DNA from: Comamonadaceae bacterium ALPHA2B
GTDB taxonomy: Bacteria > Pseudomonadota > Gammaproteobacteria > Burkholderiales > Burkholderiaceae_C
Assembly (NCBI GenBank): GCA_005503065.1
Contig: SCOE01000003.1
Location: 1 to 64,000, forward strand
Direction of reading: 5' to 3'
Length of the DNA stretch: 64,000 bases
The notes below the pieces were generated by a model. It had not been told where the DNA came from. It did not search any database and saw only the letters and a list, made by a program, of their open reading frames with translations. Below, one piece after another: positions 52,642 to 61,808 of this stretch; position 1 is the first letter of the stretch, and every line of letters starts with the position of its first letter. A program made the translations under genes and the position numbers.

Positions 52642-53247
52642 ATGGAATTCCTTGCCCTGATGGCCTTCGCCATCCTCGGTGCCTACATTCTCAAGAACCG
52701 CGAGCAGCAGCGCCGCATCGCCCTGCTCGGCAGCGCGCTGGGCAAATACCAGATCGAGCAGTTGATGGAGAACCTCACCGAAGGCTACCTGCGCTGGCTG
52801 GACGAGAAGGACCCGGAGCGCCGCGAGCAGGTCTGGGGCGTGCTGCAGGGCACCGAGCAGGCGCTGGCGAAGCAATTCGACAGTTTCGTGGCCGACTTCT
52901 CGAAGATCGAGGCGCCGCTGGCGCAGGTGAGCAAGCTGCCCTTCGCCATTCCCTATGCGCAGCCGCTGCTGCCGGGCTACCGCCTCTTCGATGCGCGCAA
53001 GGTCTTTGCCGTGCACGCCCGCGGCATCGAGGCCAGCGCCAACAACGCACTGGACCTGCCGCCCAAGTCCAAGGCCTACATGATGACCGCCGAGCTGTAC
53101 CTGATGCAGCACACCTGCCACTGGTTCTGCCGCTCGAAGACGGTGGCCTCGGCGCGGCTGCTGTCACGCCACCGGACGCCGTACCAGCAGGTGCTGGACT
53201 CGGTGTCGCCGCACACGCGCGCCGCTTACGAGGCGCTGGTGCGCTGA
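52642..53247 (+). CDS. Conserved hypothetical membrane-anchored protein
   Basis: A 201-residue protein with a short N-terminal hydrophobic segment (MEFLALMAFAILGAYILK) and a soluble remainder predicted mostly helical, with YLRWLDEKDPERREQVWGVLQGTEQALAKQF and a Cys-containing AELYLMQHTCHWFCRSKTVASARLLSRH block. I recognise no family. The ATG 52642 is preferred because the segment upstream in frame is not protein-like. The 252 bases upstream, shared with the divergent GspE-type gene, show no convincing promoter. Confidence 0.75.
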   Translation: MEFLALMAFAILGAYILKNREQQRRIALLGSALGKYQIEQLMENLTEGYLRWLDEKDPERREQVWGVLQGTEQALAKQFDSFVADFSKIEAPLAQVSKLPFAIPYAQPLLPGYRLFDARKVFAVHARGIEASANNALDLPPKSKAYMMTAELYLMQHTCHWFCRSKTVASARLLSRHRTPYQQVLDSVSPHTRAAYEALVR

Positions 53248-53270
53248 CGCGCACCGATCGGGGAAAAACG

Positions 53271-53300
53271 AAAAAGGGCCGGTCGCCCAGGCGCCGGCCC
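53271..53300 (-). terminator. Terminator of the tctBA operon
   Basis: GGGCCGG (53276-53282) pairs with CCGGCCC (53294-53300) with additional TCGCC/GGCG pairing in the loop. On the minus strand the hairpin is followed by TTTTTCGTTTTT, so it terminates transcription leaving tctA; on the plus strand the T-run is weak. Confidence 0.8.
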
Positions 53301-53322
53301 TCTTCGTACGCTTGCGGTGCGC

Positions 53323-54852
53323 TCAGTGCGCGTCGGCCAGCGGCGGCGTGACTTCGGCCTCCGGCGCATTGCGGCGCTTGCGTGCGGCGAGCACGAAGGC
53401 GACGACCTGCCACACGATGAACACGGCGATCAGCCCCAGCAGGCTGCCGCTGATGGGCCGCGACACGAAGACGCCGAAGCTGCCGCGGCTGATGAGCAGC
53501 GCCCGGCGGAAGTTCTCCTCCAGCATTGGCCCGAGGATGAAGCCCAGCATCAGCGGCGCCGCATCGAGCTTGAGCCGCATGAAGGCGAAGCCCAGGATGC
53601 CGAACACCGCCGTGATGTAGATGTCGTCGAGGCTGTTGTTCACGCTGTACGTGCCGATGCAGCAGAAGAACAGGATCGCCGGGAACAGCACGTTGTACGG
53701 GATCTTGAACACCGACAGCCAGTAGCGCACCAGCGGCACGTTCAGGATCAGCAGGAAGCAGCCGCCCACCCACATGCTCGCCACCAGGCCCCAGAAGAGC
53801 TCGGGATGGCCGGCGATCATGTTCGGGCCAGGCTGGATGCCCTTGATGATGAAAGCCGCCATCATCAGCGCCATCACCGGGTTCTCGGGGATGCCGATGC
53901 TCATCAGCGGGATGAAGCTGGTGCGCGATGCCGCTTCGTCGGCCGCGGCCTGGCCGGCCACGCCCTCGATGCAGCCGGTGCCGATCTCGTGCTTGTACTT
54001 GCTCAGCTTCTTGTCGGCGGCATAGGCCGCGAACTGCGCGATGGCCGGGCCGCCGCCGGGCAGGATGCCCAGGAAGGAACCGATGATGCTGCCGCGCAGT
54101 GCGCTGGGCCAGATGCGCTTGAACTCCGGCCACGTGGGCATGAGGTGGATCTTGCCGTTGAAGGGCGAGCGCTCCTCGCGCGCGTCGAGGTTCTTGGTGA
54201 TCTCGGCGATGCCGAAGCAGCCCAGCGCGATGCTCACCAGCCCGACGCCGTCGGCCAGGAAGGGCAGGTCCATCGTGTAGCGCTGCATGCCGCTGTTCAC
54301 GTCGGTGCCGATCTGGCCCAGCAGGATGCCGACCATGCACATCGCCAACCCGTTGATCAGGCTGCCGGTGGTCACGAAGCTCACGCAGACGAAGCCCACC
54401 AGCATCAGCGCGCAGTAGTCGGCCGGGCCGAACAGGAAGGCCACCTCGCCCAGCTTGGGCGCCAGGAAGGTGAGCACCACGATCGCCACCGTGCCGCCGA
54501 TGAAGCTGGAGAAGCCCGCCGTGAAGAGCGCCAGGCCCGTCTTGCCCTTGAGCGTCATCGCGTACCCGTCGATGCAGGCCACGATGGAACTGGCATGCGG
54601 GATCTTCATCGTGATGGCCGACACGCTGTCGCCATACTGCGCCCCGTAGTAGATGCCGGCCAGCATGATCAGCGCGCCGGTGGTGTCGATGGAATAGGTC
54701 AGCGGCAGCAGCAGGCTGATGGTGGCCAGCGGGCCGAGGCCGGGCAGCAGCCCGACCAGCGTGCCCACCACGCAGCCGATCGCGCAGTACATCAGGTTGT
54801 GGATGGTCAGCGCGTGCTCGAAGCCGAACGCCAGGTTGTGGAGTGCTTCCAT
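53323..54852 (-). CDS. tctA: Tripartite tricarboxylate transporter large permease TctA
   Basis: A 509-residue permease with about eleven to twelve transmembrane helices. The TctA signatures GTLVGLLPGLGPLATISLLLPLTY, SAITMKIPHASSIVACIDGYAM and GIPENPVMALMMAAFIIKGIQPGP are present, with the mid-protein GILPGGGPAIAQFAAYAAD. It follows tctB by ten bases and ends before the terminator at 53300. No tctC-type binding protein is in the operon. Confidence 0.95.
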   Translation of the reverse strand: MEALHNLAFGFEHALTIHNLMYCAIGCVVGTLVGLLPGLGPLATISLLLPLTYSIDTTGALIMLAGIYYGAQYGDSVSAITMKIPHASSIVACIDGYAMTLKGKTGLALFTAGFSSFIGGTVAIVVLTFLAPKLGEVAFLFGPADYCALMLVGFVCVSFVTTGSLINGLAMCMVGILLGQIGTDVNSGMQRYTMDLPFLADGVGLVSIALGCFGIAEITKNLDAREERSPFNGKIHLMPTWPEFKRIWPSALRGSIIGSFLGILPGGGPAIAQFAAYAADKKLSKYKHEIGTGCIEGVAGQAAADEAASRTSFIPLMSIGIPENPVMALMMAAFIIKGIQPGPNMIAGHPELFWGLVASMWVGGCFLLILNVPLVRYWLSVFKIPYNVLFPAILFFCCIGTYSVNNSLDDIYITAVFGILGFAFMRLKLDAAPLMLGFILGPMLEENFRRALLISRGSFGVFVSRPISGSLLGLIAVFIVWQVVAFVLAARKRRNAPEAEVTPPLADAH

Positions 54853-54862
54853 GGCGGTTGCC

Positions 54863-55288
54863 TCAATACAGGGGAAGGTTCAGGCCCAGCAGGCGCTGGA
54901 AGCCGAAGGCGAACAGCACCAGCACCACCGCCACCTTGACGTTGCGCCACCACGAGTAGTTGGTGCCTGCCAGCGCGGCGATGAAGACCATCAGCACGAT
55001 GCCGGCGATCATGTTCACGTGCTCGGACACCACCGCGAAAACCACCAGGCTGCCGACGATGATGCCGATGTTCTTCAGGTTGATCTCGAGCCGCTCGGGC
55101 TTGGTGAAGCGCGAGCGGACGATCATCGCGATGCCGATCACACCGAGGATGCACGACACCATCGTCGGGAACAGACCCGGGCCGCCGCGCGCGAAATTGC
55201 CGATGGGATAGTGGAGGACTGCGGGCACGCCGAAGAGGATGGCGAGCAGCAGGACGAAGATGCCTCGTGCCAGGTTTTTGTCGATCAT
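54863..55288 (-). CDS. tctB: Tripartite tricarboxylate transporter small subunit TctB
   Basis: A 141-residue four-helix membrane subunit of a TctABC transporter. It begins MIDKNLARGIFVLLLAILFGVPAVLHYPIG and has GPGLFPTMVSCILGVIGIAMIV, typical of TctB. ATG 55288 is preferred; a GTG at 55351 would add 21 non-hydrophobic residues. Upstream lies a divergent ornithine-cyclodeaminase-like gene instead of tctC. Confidence 0.88.
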   Translation of the reverse strand: MIDKNLARGIFVLLLAILFGVPAVLHYPIGNFARGGPGLFPTMVSCILGVIGIAMIVRSRFTKPERLEINLKNIGIIVGSLVVFAVVSEHVNMIAGIVLMVFIAALAGTNYSWWRNVKVAVVLVLFAFGFQRLLGLNLPLY

Positions 55289-55444
55289 GGAAAGGACGCG
55301 GCCGGTGAAGGACTCGCGCGGTGAAGAAGTCCGGTGATGGTCAGCTTTCACGCCTGATCGCCGTCTGACCGAGCGAGCGTGGGAAGTACGTAAGGGTTGT
55401 CCCTAGCGCCAACCCGCTGGCACGGCCGCGGCCATACTCGGTCC

Positions 55445-56386
55445 ATGCAGACCTTCGACGCCGCAGCGACCCGCGCCGCCCTGCCCTTCGATGCGCTGGT
55501 GCCGGCACTGCGCGCGGCCTTCGCGTCGCCCGCGACCGTCGTGCCGACGCGCCACGTGCACGCGCTCGGCCAAGGCACGTCCAGCCCGGGCACGGTGCTC
55601 GTCATGCCGGCGTGGAACGAGGCCTTCCTCGGCATCAAGACGATCAACATCTTTCCGGCCAACACCGCGCGCGGCCTGCCGGGCCTGCACGCGACCTATG
55701 TGCTGTACGACGCCACCACCGGGGCGCCGCTGGCGATGATGGACGGCGACGAGATCACCGCCCGTCGCACGGCCGCCGCAGCCGCGCTGGCGGCCTCCTT
55801 CCTGGCACGCGCCGACGCACGCCGGCTGCTGGTGCTGGGCAGCGGGCGCGTCGCCAGGCTGCTGCCGGCCGCCTTCGCCAGCGTGCGCGCCATCGACCAT
55901 GTGCGCGTGTGGAACCACCGGCCGGCGGGTGCCGAAGCCCTGGCCGCACAGTGGCGGGCCCAGGGGGTCGACGCGCAGGCCGTGGCCGACCTGCCGGCCG
56001 CCGTGCGCGCCGCCGACATCGTGAGTTGCGCCACGCTGGCCACCGCGCCCCTGGTGCAAGGCGCGTGGCTGGCACCGGGCACGCATCTGGACCTGGTCGG
56101 CAGCTTCACGCCGCAGATGCGGGAGGCCGACGCCACTTGCTTCGAGGGGGCGCGCGTCGCCATCGACACCGAGGAAGCGCTCGCCAAGGCCGGCGACCTG
56201 CTCGATGCCCGGGCTGCGGGCGCGCTCGCGGCCGGCAGCGCGCCCGACACCCTGGCGCAACTGTGCCGCGGCGAGCGTGCCGGCCGGCAGAACGCGCAGG
56301 AGCGCACCGTGTTCAAGGCGGTGGGCAGTGCGCTGGAAGACCTCGCGGCGGCCACGCGGGTGTGGCAGCAGGCACCGAGGGGCTGA
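55445..56386 (+). CDS. Ornithine cyclodeaminase/mu-crystallin family protein
   Basis: A 313-residue NAD(P)-dependent protein. ARRTAAAAALAASFLARADARRLLVLGSGRVARLLPAAFASV is the family's NAD-binding region, with the GSGRVA glycine turn near residue 136. LPGLHATYVLYDATTGAPLAMMDGDEITARRTAA and HLDLVGSFTPQMREAD are other conserved blocks. ATG 55445 opens MQTFDAAATRAALPF, the family start. Members deaminate ornithine or reduce cyclic imino acids; the substrate is uncertain. Convergent with the Lrp gene. Confidence 0.9.
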   Translation: MQTFDAAATRAALPFDALVPALRAAFASPATVVPTRHVHALGQGTSSPGTVLVMPAWNEAFLGIKTINIFPANTARGLPGLHATYVLYDATTGAPLAMMDGDEITARRTAAAAALAASFLARADARRLLVLGSGRVARLLPAAFASVRAIDHVRVWNHRPAGAEALAAQWRAQGVDAQAVADLPAAVRAADIVSCATLATAPLVQGAWLAPGTHLDLVGSFTPQMREADATCFEGARVAIDTEEALAKAGDLLDARAAGALAAGSAPDTLAQLCRGERAGRQNAQERTVFKAVGSALEDLAAATRVWQQAPRG

Positions 56387-56398
56387 GCGCGCAACCCG

Positions 56399-56872
56399 TC
56401 AGCGCGAGCCGCCGGGCGGCACCAGCCCGCGGCGCGCGATGGGCGTGGAGAACACGATCGAGGTGCGCGTCTCGCCGTAGCCGTTGATCGAGGCCAGGAA
56501 GCGCTCCAGATCCTCCAGGCTGCGTGCCACCACGGTGAGCAGGTACGAGTCGGCGCCCGCCACATGGTGGCACTCCAGCACCTCGGGCGCACGTCGCAGC
56601 TTGTCGATGAAGCCTTTCTTGCCCGGCTGGTGCACCGTGACGCCGACGATCGCGCGCACCGGATAGCCGGCGCGCGCGGCGTCGATCTCGGCGCTCACGC
56701 CCTGCACGACGCCGGCGTCCTGCAGGCGCTTGAGCCGTTCGGCCGTGGCCGGCACCGACAGGCCGGCGGCCTCGGCCAGGGCCTTCAGCGGCGCACGGCC
56801 GTCCTGCTGCAGCGCCAGCAGCAGCTTCCAGGCCCGGGAGTCGAGCTGCGTCGGCGGCGAAGATTCGGCCAT
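56399..56872 (-). CDS. Lrp/AsnC family transcriptional regulator
   Basis: A 157-residue regulator. The helix-turn-helix is LDSRAWKLLLALQQDGRAPLKALAEAAGLSVPATAERLKRLQDAGVVQG, split over residues 10-58, and the C-terminal RAM ligand-sensing domain includes VLECHHVAGADSYLLTVVARSLEDLERFL. ATG 56872 follows AGGACC. It diverges from a LysE exporter by 93 bases, the common arrangement in which the regulator senses the amino acid that the exporter removes. Confidence 0.9.
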   Translation of the reverse strand: MAESSPPTQLDSRAWKLLLALQQDGRAPLKALAEAAGLSVPATAERLKRLQDAGVVQGVSAEIDAARAGYPVRAIVGVTVHQPGKKGFIDKLRRAPEVLECHHVAGADSYLLTVVARSLEDLERFLASINGYGETRTSIVFSTPIARRGLVPPGGSR

Positions 56873-56965
56873 GGCGAGGTCCTGCCTGAAAAATCGAAAG
56901 CGATCGGCCATTCTTGCCTGAAATCCCGCCTGGGCAGCACCGGGACGGCTTCGCACAATCCCGGC

Positions 56966-57595
56966 ATGGAGTCCGCCCCCACGCTCACGCTGTTCTGGCA
57001 GTCCCTGCTCATCGGCCTGTCGATCGCCGCGCCGGTCGGGCAGATCGGCGTGCTCGCCATCCAGCGCACCATCGACTATGGCCGCGCCGCCGGTCTGGCG
57101 ACCGGCCTGGGTGCCGCGCTGGCCGATGCGGTGTACGGCGCCATCGGCGCCTTCGGCGTCACCACGCTCGTCGCCTGGCTGCTGGGCCTGCGCCTGTGGC
57201 TGGCACTGTTCGGCGCCGCGTTCCTGCTGTGGATGGCCTGGCGCATCGCCACGAAGCCGGCCATGCCGCGCAGCGGCGAGCGCGCCTCGGCCCGCTCGCT
57301 GTTGCGCTACCTGTCGGGCACCTTCGTGCTGACGCTGTCCAACCCCAGCACCATCCTGTCCTTCGTCGCCGTCTTCGGTGCGCTGGCCGGCCGGGCACCC
57401 GCGGTGCCGGCGTCGCCCTGGGCCATGGTCTCGGGGGTGCTGGTGGGCTCGGCGCTGTGGTGGCTGCTGCTCTCGACCGGGGTCGGCCTGCTGCGCGAGC
57501 GCTTCGACGCACGCTGGCAGCGCGCCATCAACCTGTGCTCGGCCGCGATGCTGGCCGGACTGGCGTTGTGGCAGTTGGTGCAGCTGATGCGCTGA
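56966..57595 (+). CDS. LysE family amino acid exporter
   Basis: A 209-residue six-helix exporter of the LysE/RhtB family. The signature LIGLSIAAPVGQIGVLAIQRTIDYGRAAGLATGLGAALADAVYG is split across helices 1-2, and the later LSNPSTILSFVAVFGALAG is also typical. The start ATG 56966 matches the family. Probably regulated by the adjacent divergent Lrp protein. Substrate not determinable; the neighbouring mu-crystallin-like enzyme hints at a basic or cyclic amino acid. Confidence 0.9.
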   Translation: MESAPTLTLFWQSLLIGLSIAAPVGQIGVLAIQRTIDYGRAAGLATGLGAALADAVYGAIGAFGVTTLVAWLLGLRLWLALFGAAFLLWMAWRIATKPAMPRSGERASARSLLRYLSGTFVLTLSNPSTILSFVAVFGALAGRAPAVPASPWAMVSGVLVGSALWWLLLSTGVGLLRERFDARWQRAINLCSAAMLAGLALWQLVQLMR

Positions 57596-57652
57596 CCGGC
57601 GCTTCCTTCAGGCCTGGCGCGTCGGGCACAAGATCCCGAAAGCCAAAAGTGC

Positions 57653-57695
57653 AATCGGCCGCCAGCGCCCGTGCAGCGGGCGTTGCGGCCGAATT
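57653..57695. repeat. GC-rich half of the GCTAT-family repeat, copy 6
   Basis: AATCGGCCGC...GCGGCCGAATT encloses the AGCGCCCGTGCAGCGGGCG hairpin, matching the GC-rich part of copies 1, 4 and 5, but the GCTAT-N7-ATAGC palindrome is missing. It lies between the convergent LysE and pcaF genes. Confidence 0.7.
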
Positions 57696-57729
57696 CGTCA
57701 CGAACGTGACGATCTGCTGATGCGGCGAA

Positions 57730-58935
<1,206 letters not shown>

Positions 58936-58970
58936 GTGTTGCGTGTCTCGATGAGAGTGGTGAATACGGG

Positions 58971-59087
58971 GCCAGAACGCAGAGGTCGCAAAGATTACGT
59001 AGAGGGCGCAGAGGAATCCAAGATAAGTTTGGCTTTTTACTTCTGCGTCCTCTGCGGAACCGCTGCGCCCTCTGCGTTCGGCTGCCC
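58971..59087. repeat. Long palindromic intergenic repeat, CGCAGAGG family, copy 2
   Basis: The left part has GAACGCAGAGGTCGCAAAG and GAGGGCGCAGAGG; the right part has CTGCGTCCTCTGCGG and GCGCCCTCTGCGTTCGGC, giving an imperfect inverted repeat closely related to 3123-3235. It lies inside the pca operon between pcaJ and pcaF and ends four bases before the pcaJ stop codon. Confidence 0.85.
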
Positions 59088-59091
59088 GCTT

Positions 59092-59733
59092 TTAGTAAGC
59101 GATCGGCAGGCCCACGAGCCTTTCCAGTTCGGCGTGGTCCAGCCCGTCGACCTTGTCGATGAGCTTCAGGCCCTGCGGCGTGCACTCGAGTGTCGCCAGG
59201 TCGGAGTACACGCGCTTGACGCAGCCGATGCCGGTGAGCGGATAGCTGCAGCGCTCGACGACCTTGCTCTCGCCTTTCTTGGTGAGCAGGTCCATCATGA
59301 CCCAGGTCTGCTTGGCGCCGATGGCCAGGTCCATGGCGCCGCCCACGGCCGGGATGGCGCCGGGCTCGCCGGTGCTCCAGTTGGCCAGGTCGCCGGTGGC
59401 CGAGACCTGGAAGGCGCCCAGGACGCAGATGTCGAGGTGGCCGCCGCGCATCATCGCGAAGCTGTCGGCGTGGTGGAAGTACGCGCCGCCGGGCAGCAGC
59501 GTCACGGGCTGCTTGCCGGCGTTGATGAGGTCGTAGTCCTCGGCGCCCTCGGATGGGGCCGGCCCCATGCCGAGGATGCCGTTCTCGCTGTGCAGGACGA
59601 CCTCGCGGCCCGCGGGCAGGTGATTGGCCACCAGCGTGGGCTGGCCGATGCCGAGGTTGACGACGGCACCGTCGAAGATGTCCTGCGCCACGCGGGCGGC
59701 AAGCTGGTCCTTGGTGCGGCGTTGGTAAGCCAT
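59092..59733 (-). CDS. pcaJ: 3-oxoadipate CoA-transferase subunit B
   Basis: A 213-residue beta subunit of the succinyl-CoA:3-oxoacid CoA-transferase. The catalytic Glu lies in LHSENGILGMGP, and VNLGIGQPTLVANHLP, GGHLDICVLGAFQV and GAKQTWVMMDL are conserved. It pairs with the alpha subunit 12 bases upstream. Given the adjacent 3-oxoadipyl-CoA thiolase and IclR regulator, the substrate is most likely 3-oxoadipate. Confidence 0.92.
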   Translation of the reverse strand: MAYQRRTKDQLAARVAQDIFDGAVVNLGIGQPTLVANHLPAGREVVLHSENGILGMGPAPSEGAEDYDLINAGKQPVTLLPGGAYFHHADSFAMMRGGHLDICVLGAFQVSATGDLANWSTGEPGAIPAVGGAMDLAIGAKQTWVMMDLLTKKGESKVVERCSYPLTGIGCVKRVYSDLATLECTPQGLKLIDKVDGLDHAELERLVGLPIAY

Positions 59734-59745
59734 GGCGTGTCTCCT

Positions 59746-60447
59746 TCAGGCGGCCTTCTTGAAGCCGCCGGCCTGCGTGGCGACGCGCTCGATCTTCACG
59801 ATGCGGCTCACGAAGATGCCGGGCGTGACGATGGCCTCGGGGTCCAGGCCGCCCAGCTCGGCGATCTCGTGCACCGTGGCCACGGTCTTCTTCGCCGCCA
59901 TCGCCATCACCGGGCCGAAGTTGCGCGCGGCCTTGCGGTAGACGAGGTTGCCCCAGCGGTCGCCGCATTCGGCCTTGATGAGCGCCAGGTCGCCGTGGAT
60001 GGGGTACTCGAGCACGTAATGCCTGCCGTCGATCATGCGCGTCTCGCGCTCGCCCGCGAGTTCGGTGCCATAGCCCGTGGGACAGAAGAAGGCGCCGATG
60101 CCGGCGCCGGCAGCGCGGATGCGTTCGGCCAGGTTGCCTTGCGGCACGAGTTCGAGTTCGAGCTTGCCGCTGCGATACAGGCCGTCGAACACGTGGCTGT
60201 CGGCCTGGCGCGGGAAGCTGCAGATGATCTTGCGCACGCGCCCCGCCTTGAGCAGCGCCGCCAGGCCGGCATCGCCGTTGCCGGCGTTGTTGTTGACGAC
60301 CGTGAGGTCCTTCGCGCCCTGCTCGATCAGGCCGTCGATCAGTTCGTTGGGGATACCGGCCGTGCCGAAGCCGCCGATGAGCACGGTGGCGCCGTCGGAC
60401 GTATCGGCCAGCGCGTCGGCCACCGAGCGAGCAATCTTGTCGATCAT
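59746..60447 (-). CDS. pcaI: 3-oxoadipate CoA-transferase subunit A
   Basis: A 233-residue alpha subunit of a class I CoA-transferase. The CoA-binding motif GGFGTAGIPNELIDGL is near residues 25-40, with VVNNNAGNGDAGLAALL and GIGAFFCPTGYGTELAG following. It is the first gene of the pca operon; ATG 60447 follows the divergent operator region shared with the IclR regulator. Confidence 0.92.
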   Translation of the reverse strand: MIDKIARSVADALADTSDGATVLIGGFGTAGIPNELIDGLIEQGAKDLTVVNNNAGNGDAGLAALLKAGRVRKIICSFPRQADSHVFDGLYRSGKLELELVPQGNLAERIRAAGAGIGAFFCPTGYGTELAGERETRMIDGRHYVLEYPIHGDLALIKAECGDRWGNLVYRKAARNFGPVMAMAAKKTVATVHEIAELGGLDPEAIVTPGIFVSRIVKIERVATQAGGFKKAA

Positions 60448-60557
60448 TGGGAAGCGGTCTCCAGGCAAAGGGAATCGCAGGGCAGGCGGAACCGGGCGGC
60501 AAGGCACATCCAGGCTGGATGCCTTGCCCCGGTTCGACTCATCGGCCCGATCCAATT

Positions 60558-60587
60558 GTTCGTATGTCGAACATGTGTTCGTATAAT
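60558..60587. promoter_or_regulatory. IclR-type operator and promoter between pcaI and pcaR
   Basis: GTTCG-TATGT-CGAAC at 60558-60572 is a perfect inverted repeat with five-base arms. GTTCG recurs as a direct repeat at 60577-60581, 19 bases after the first. TATAAT at 60582-60587 is an ideal -10 box for the plus-strand regulator gene. Three GTTCG-type half-sites on a promoter match the three-repeat operators of PcaR/PcaU/PobR regulators. A sharp minus-strand promoter for pcaI is not evident. Confidence 0.7.
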
Positions 60588-60612
60588 GAATTCTAGACCC
60601 GGCACACTCCCC

Positions 60613-61419
60613 ATGGCAACCCGCAGCAAGACACCGCGCGACAGCGCCCCGACGCCCGACGTCCCCGTTCCCGGGGACAGCTACGTGCAGTCCTTCGCGC
60701 GCGGGCTCCAGGTGATCCGGTCGTTCAGTGCGCAGGCGCCCAGGCAGACGCTGAGCGACGTGGCAGCCGCGACCGGCCTCACGCGCGCGGGCGCCCGCCG
60801 CATCCTGCTCACGCTGCAGACGCTGGGTTATGTGGAAAGCGACGGCCGGCTCTTCGCCCTCACGCCCCGCATCCTCGACCTGGGCTTCGCCTACCTGTCG
60901 TCGATGCCGATCTGGAGCCTGGCCGAACCGGAACTCGAGGCGCTCGCGCGGCAGGTGCAGGAGTCCTGCTCCATCGCCGTGCTCGACGGCACGGACGTGG
61001 TCTACGTGATGCGGGTGCCGGTGCAGAAGATCATGCGCGTCACCCTGGGGGTGGGCTCGCGCCTGCCGGCCTGGTGCACCTCGATGGGCCGCCTGCTGCT
61101 GGGCGGCCTGCCCGAGGCCGAGGCCCGCGCGCGCCTGGCGGCGTCGCAGATCCAGGCCTTCACCCGCCACACGCTGACCGACCCGGCCGCGATCGAGGCA
61201 CGCATCGCCCAGGCGCGCCGCCAAGGCTGGACGCTGACCAACCAGGAGCTGGAGGAAGGCATGATCTCCATCGCCGCGCCCATCGTGGACCGCGCCGGGC
61301 GCGTGGTCGCGGCGCTGAACATCAGCGGCCAGGCCAACCGCACCAGCGCCAAGGTGATGCAGGAGACGATGCTGCCGCCGCTGCAGGCCGCAGCACAGCG
61401 CATCTCGGCGATGCTCTGA
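60613..61419 (+). CDS. pcaR: IclR family regulator, PcaR/PobR type
   Basis: A 268-residue IclR protein. The N-terminal winged helix is SFARGLQVIRSFSA...LSDVAAATGLTRAGARRILLTLQTLGYVESDG (residues 28-80) and the effector domain has DVVYVMRVPV, SMGRLLLGGLP and EEGMISIAAPIVDRAGRVVAALNIS. The opening YVQSFARGLQVIRSF is that of the PcaR/PcaU/PobR subgroup. It diverges from pcaI across an operator with GTTCG repeats, so it should control the pca operon in response to 3-oxoadipate. Its stop abuts that of the DUF4189 gene. Confidence 0.88.
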   Translation: MATRSKTPRDSAPTPDVPVPGDSYVQSFARGLQVIRSFSAQAPRQTLSDVAAATGLTRAGARRILLTLQTLGYVESDGRLFALTPRILDLGFAYLSSMPIWSLAEPELEALARQVQESCSIAVLDGTDVVYVMRVPVQKIMRVTLGVGSRLPAWCTSMGRLLLGGLPEAEARARLAASQIQAFTRHTLTDPAAIEARIAQARRQGWTLTNQELEEGMISIAAPIVDRAGRVVAALNISGQANRTSAKVMQETMLPPLQAAAQRISAML

Positions 61420-61803
61420 TCAGCGCGGCGAGCAGGCGCGCACCACCACCTTGCAGGGCTCGGTGGGCAGGTGGTTGTCGCACTGCTTCGCGGCCGCCTG
61501 CGCGGCCTCGGTCGTGTTCGGTGCCACGGCCGCGCCCCATTCGCCGAAATTGCCCTGCGCGTAAGCGGCGCAGGCGCGCTCGAAAGTCGTGCGCACCTCG
61601 CAGCCCGCGGGCTTGCGCGCGTTGCGCCGGCACTGGTTGAGCGCCTCGTGCTCGGCCGCCCCACGCGTGGGATGCTCGAAGGCGTAGCCGTACGCGGGAT
61701 AGCTGGAGGCGATGGCGCCCCAGCTGGGGCGCGTCGGCGACGCAGGCTGCGCCACGGCCATGAACGGCATGAGCGCCAGCGCGGCGCAGAGAAGTCTTCG
61801 CAT
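61420..61803 (-). CDS. Secreted DUF4189 protein
   Basis: A 127-residue protein with a signal peptide (about residues 1-18, ending MAVAQP) and a DUF4189 domain: WGAIASSYPAYGYAFEHPTRGAAEHEALNQC, then CEVRTTFERACAAYAQGNFGEW. Several cysteines probably form disulfides in the periplasm. It starts five bases after the ketosynthase stop and may be co-transcribed with it. Function unknown. Confidence 0.85.
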   Translation of the reverse strand: MRRLLCAALALMPFMAVAQPASPTRPSWGAIASSYPAYGYAFEHPTRGAAEHEALNQCRRNARKPAGCEVRTTFERACAAYAQGNFGEWGAAVAPNTTEAAQAAAKQCDNHLPTEPCKVVVRACSPR

Positions 61804-61808
61804 GGCGC

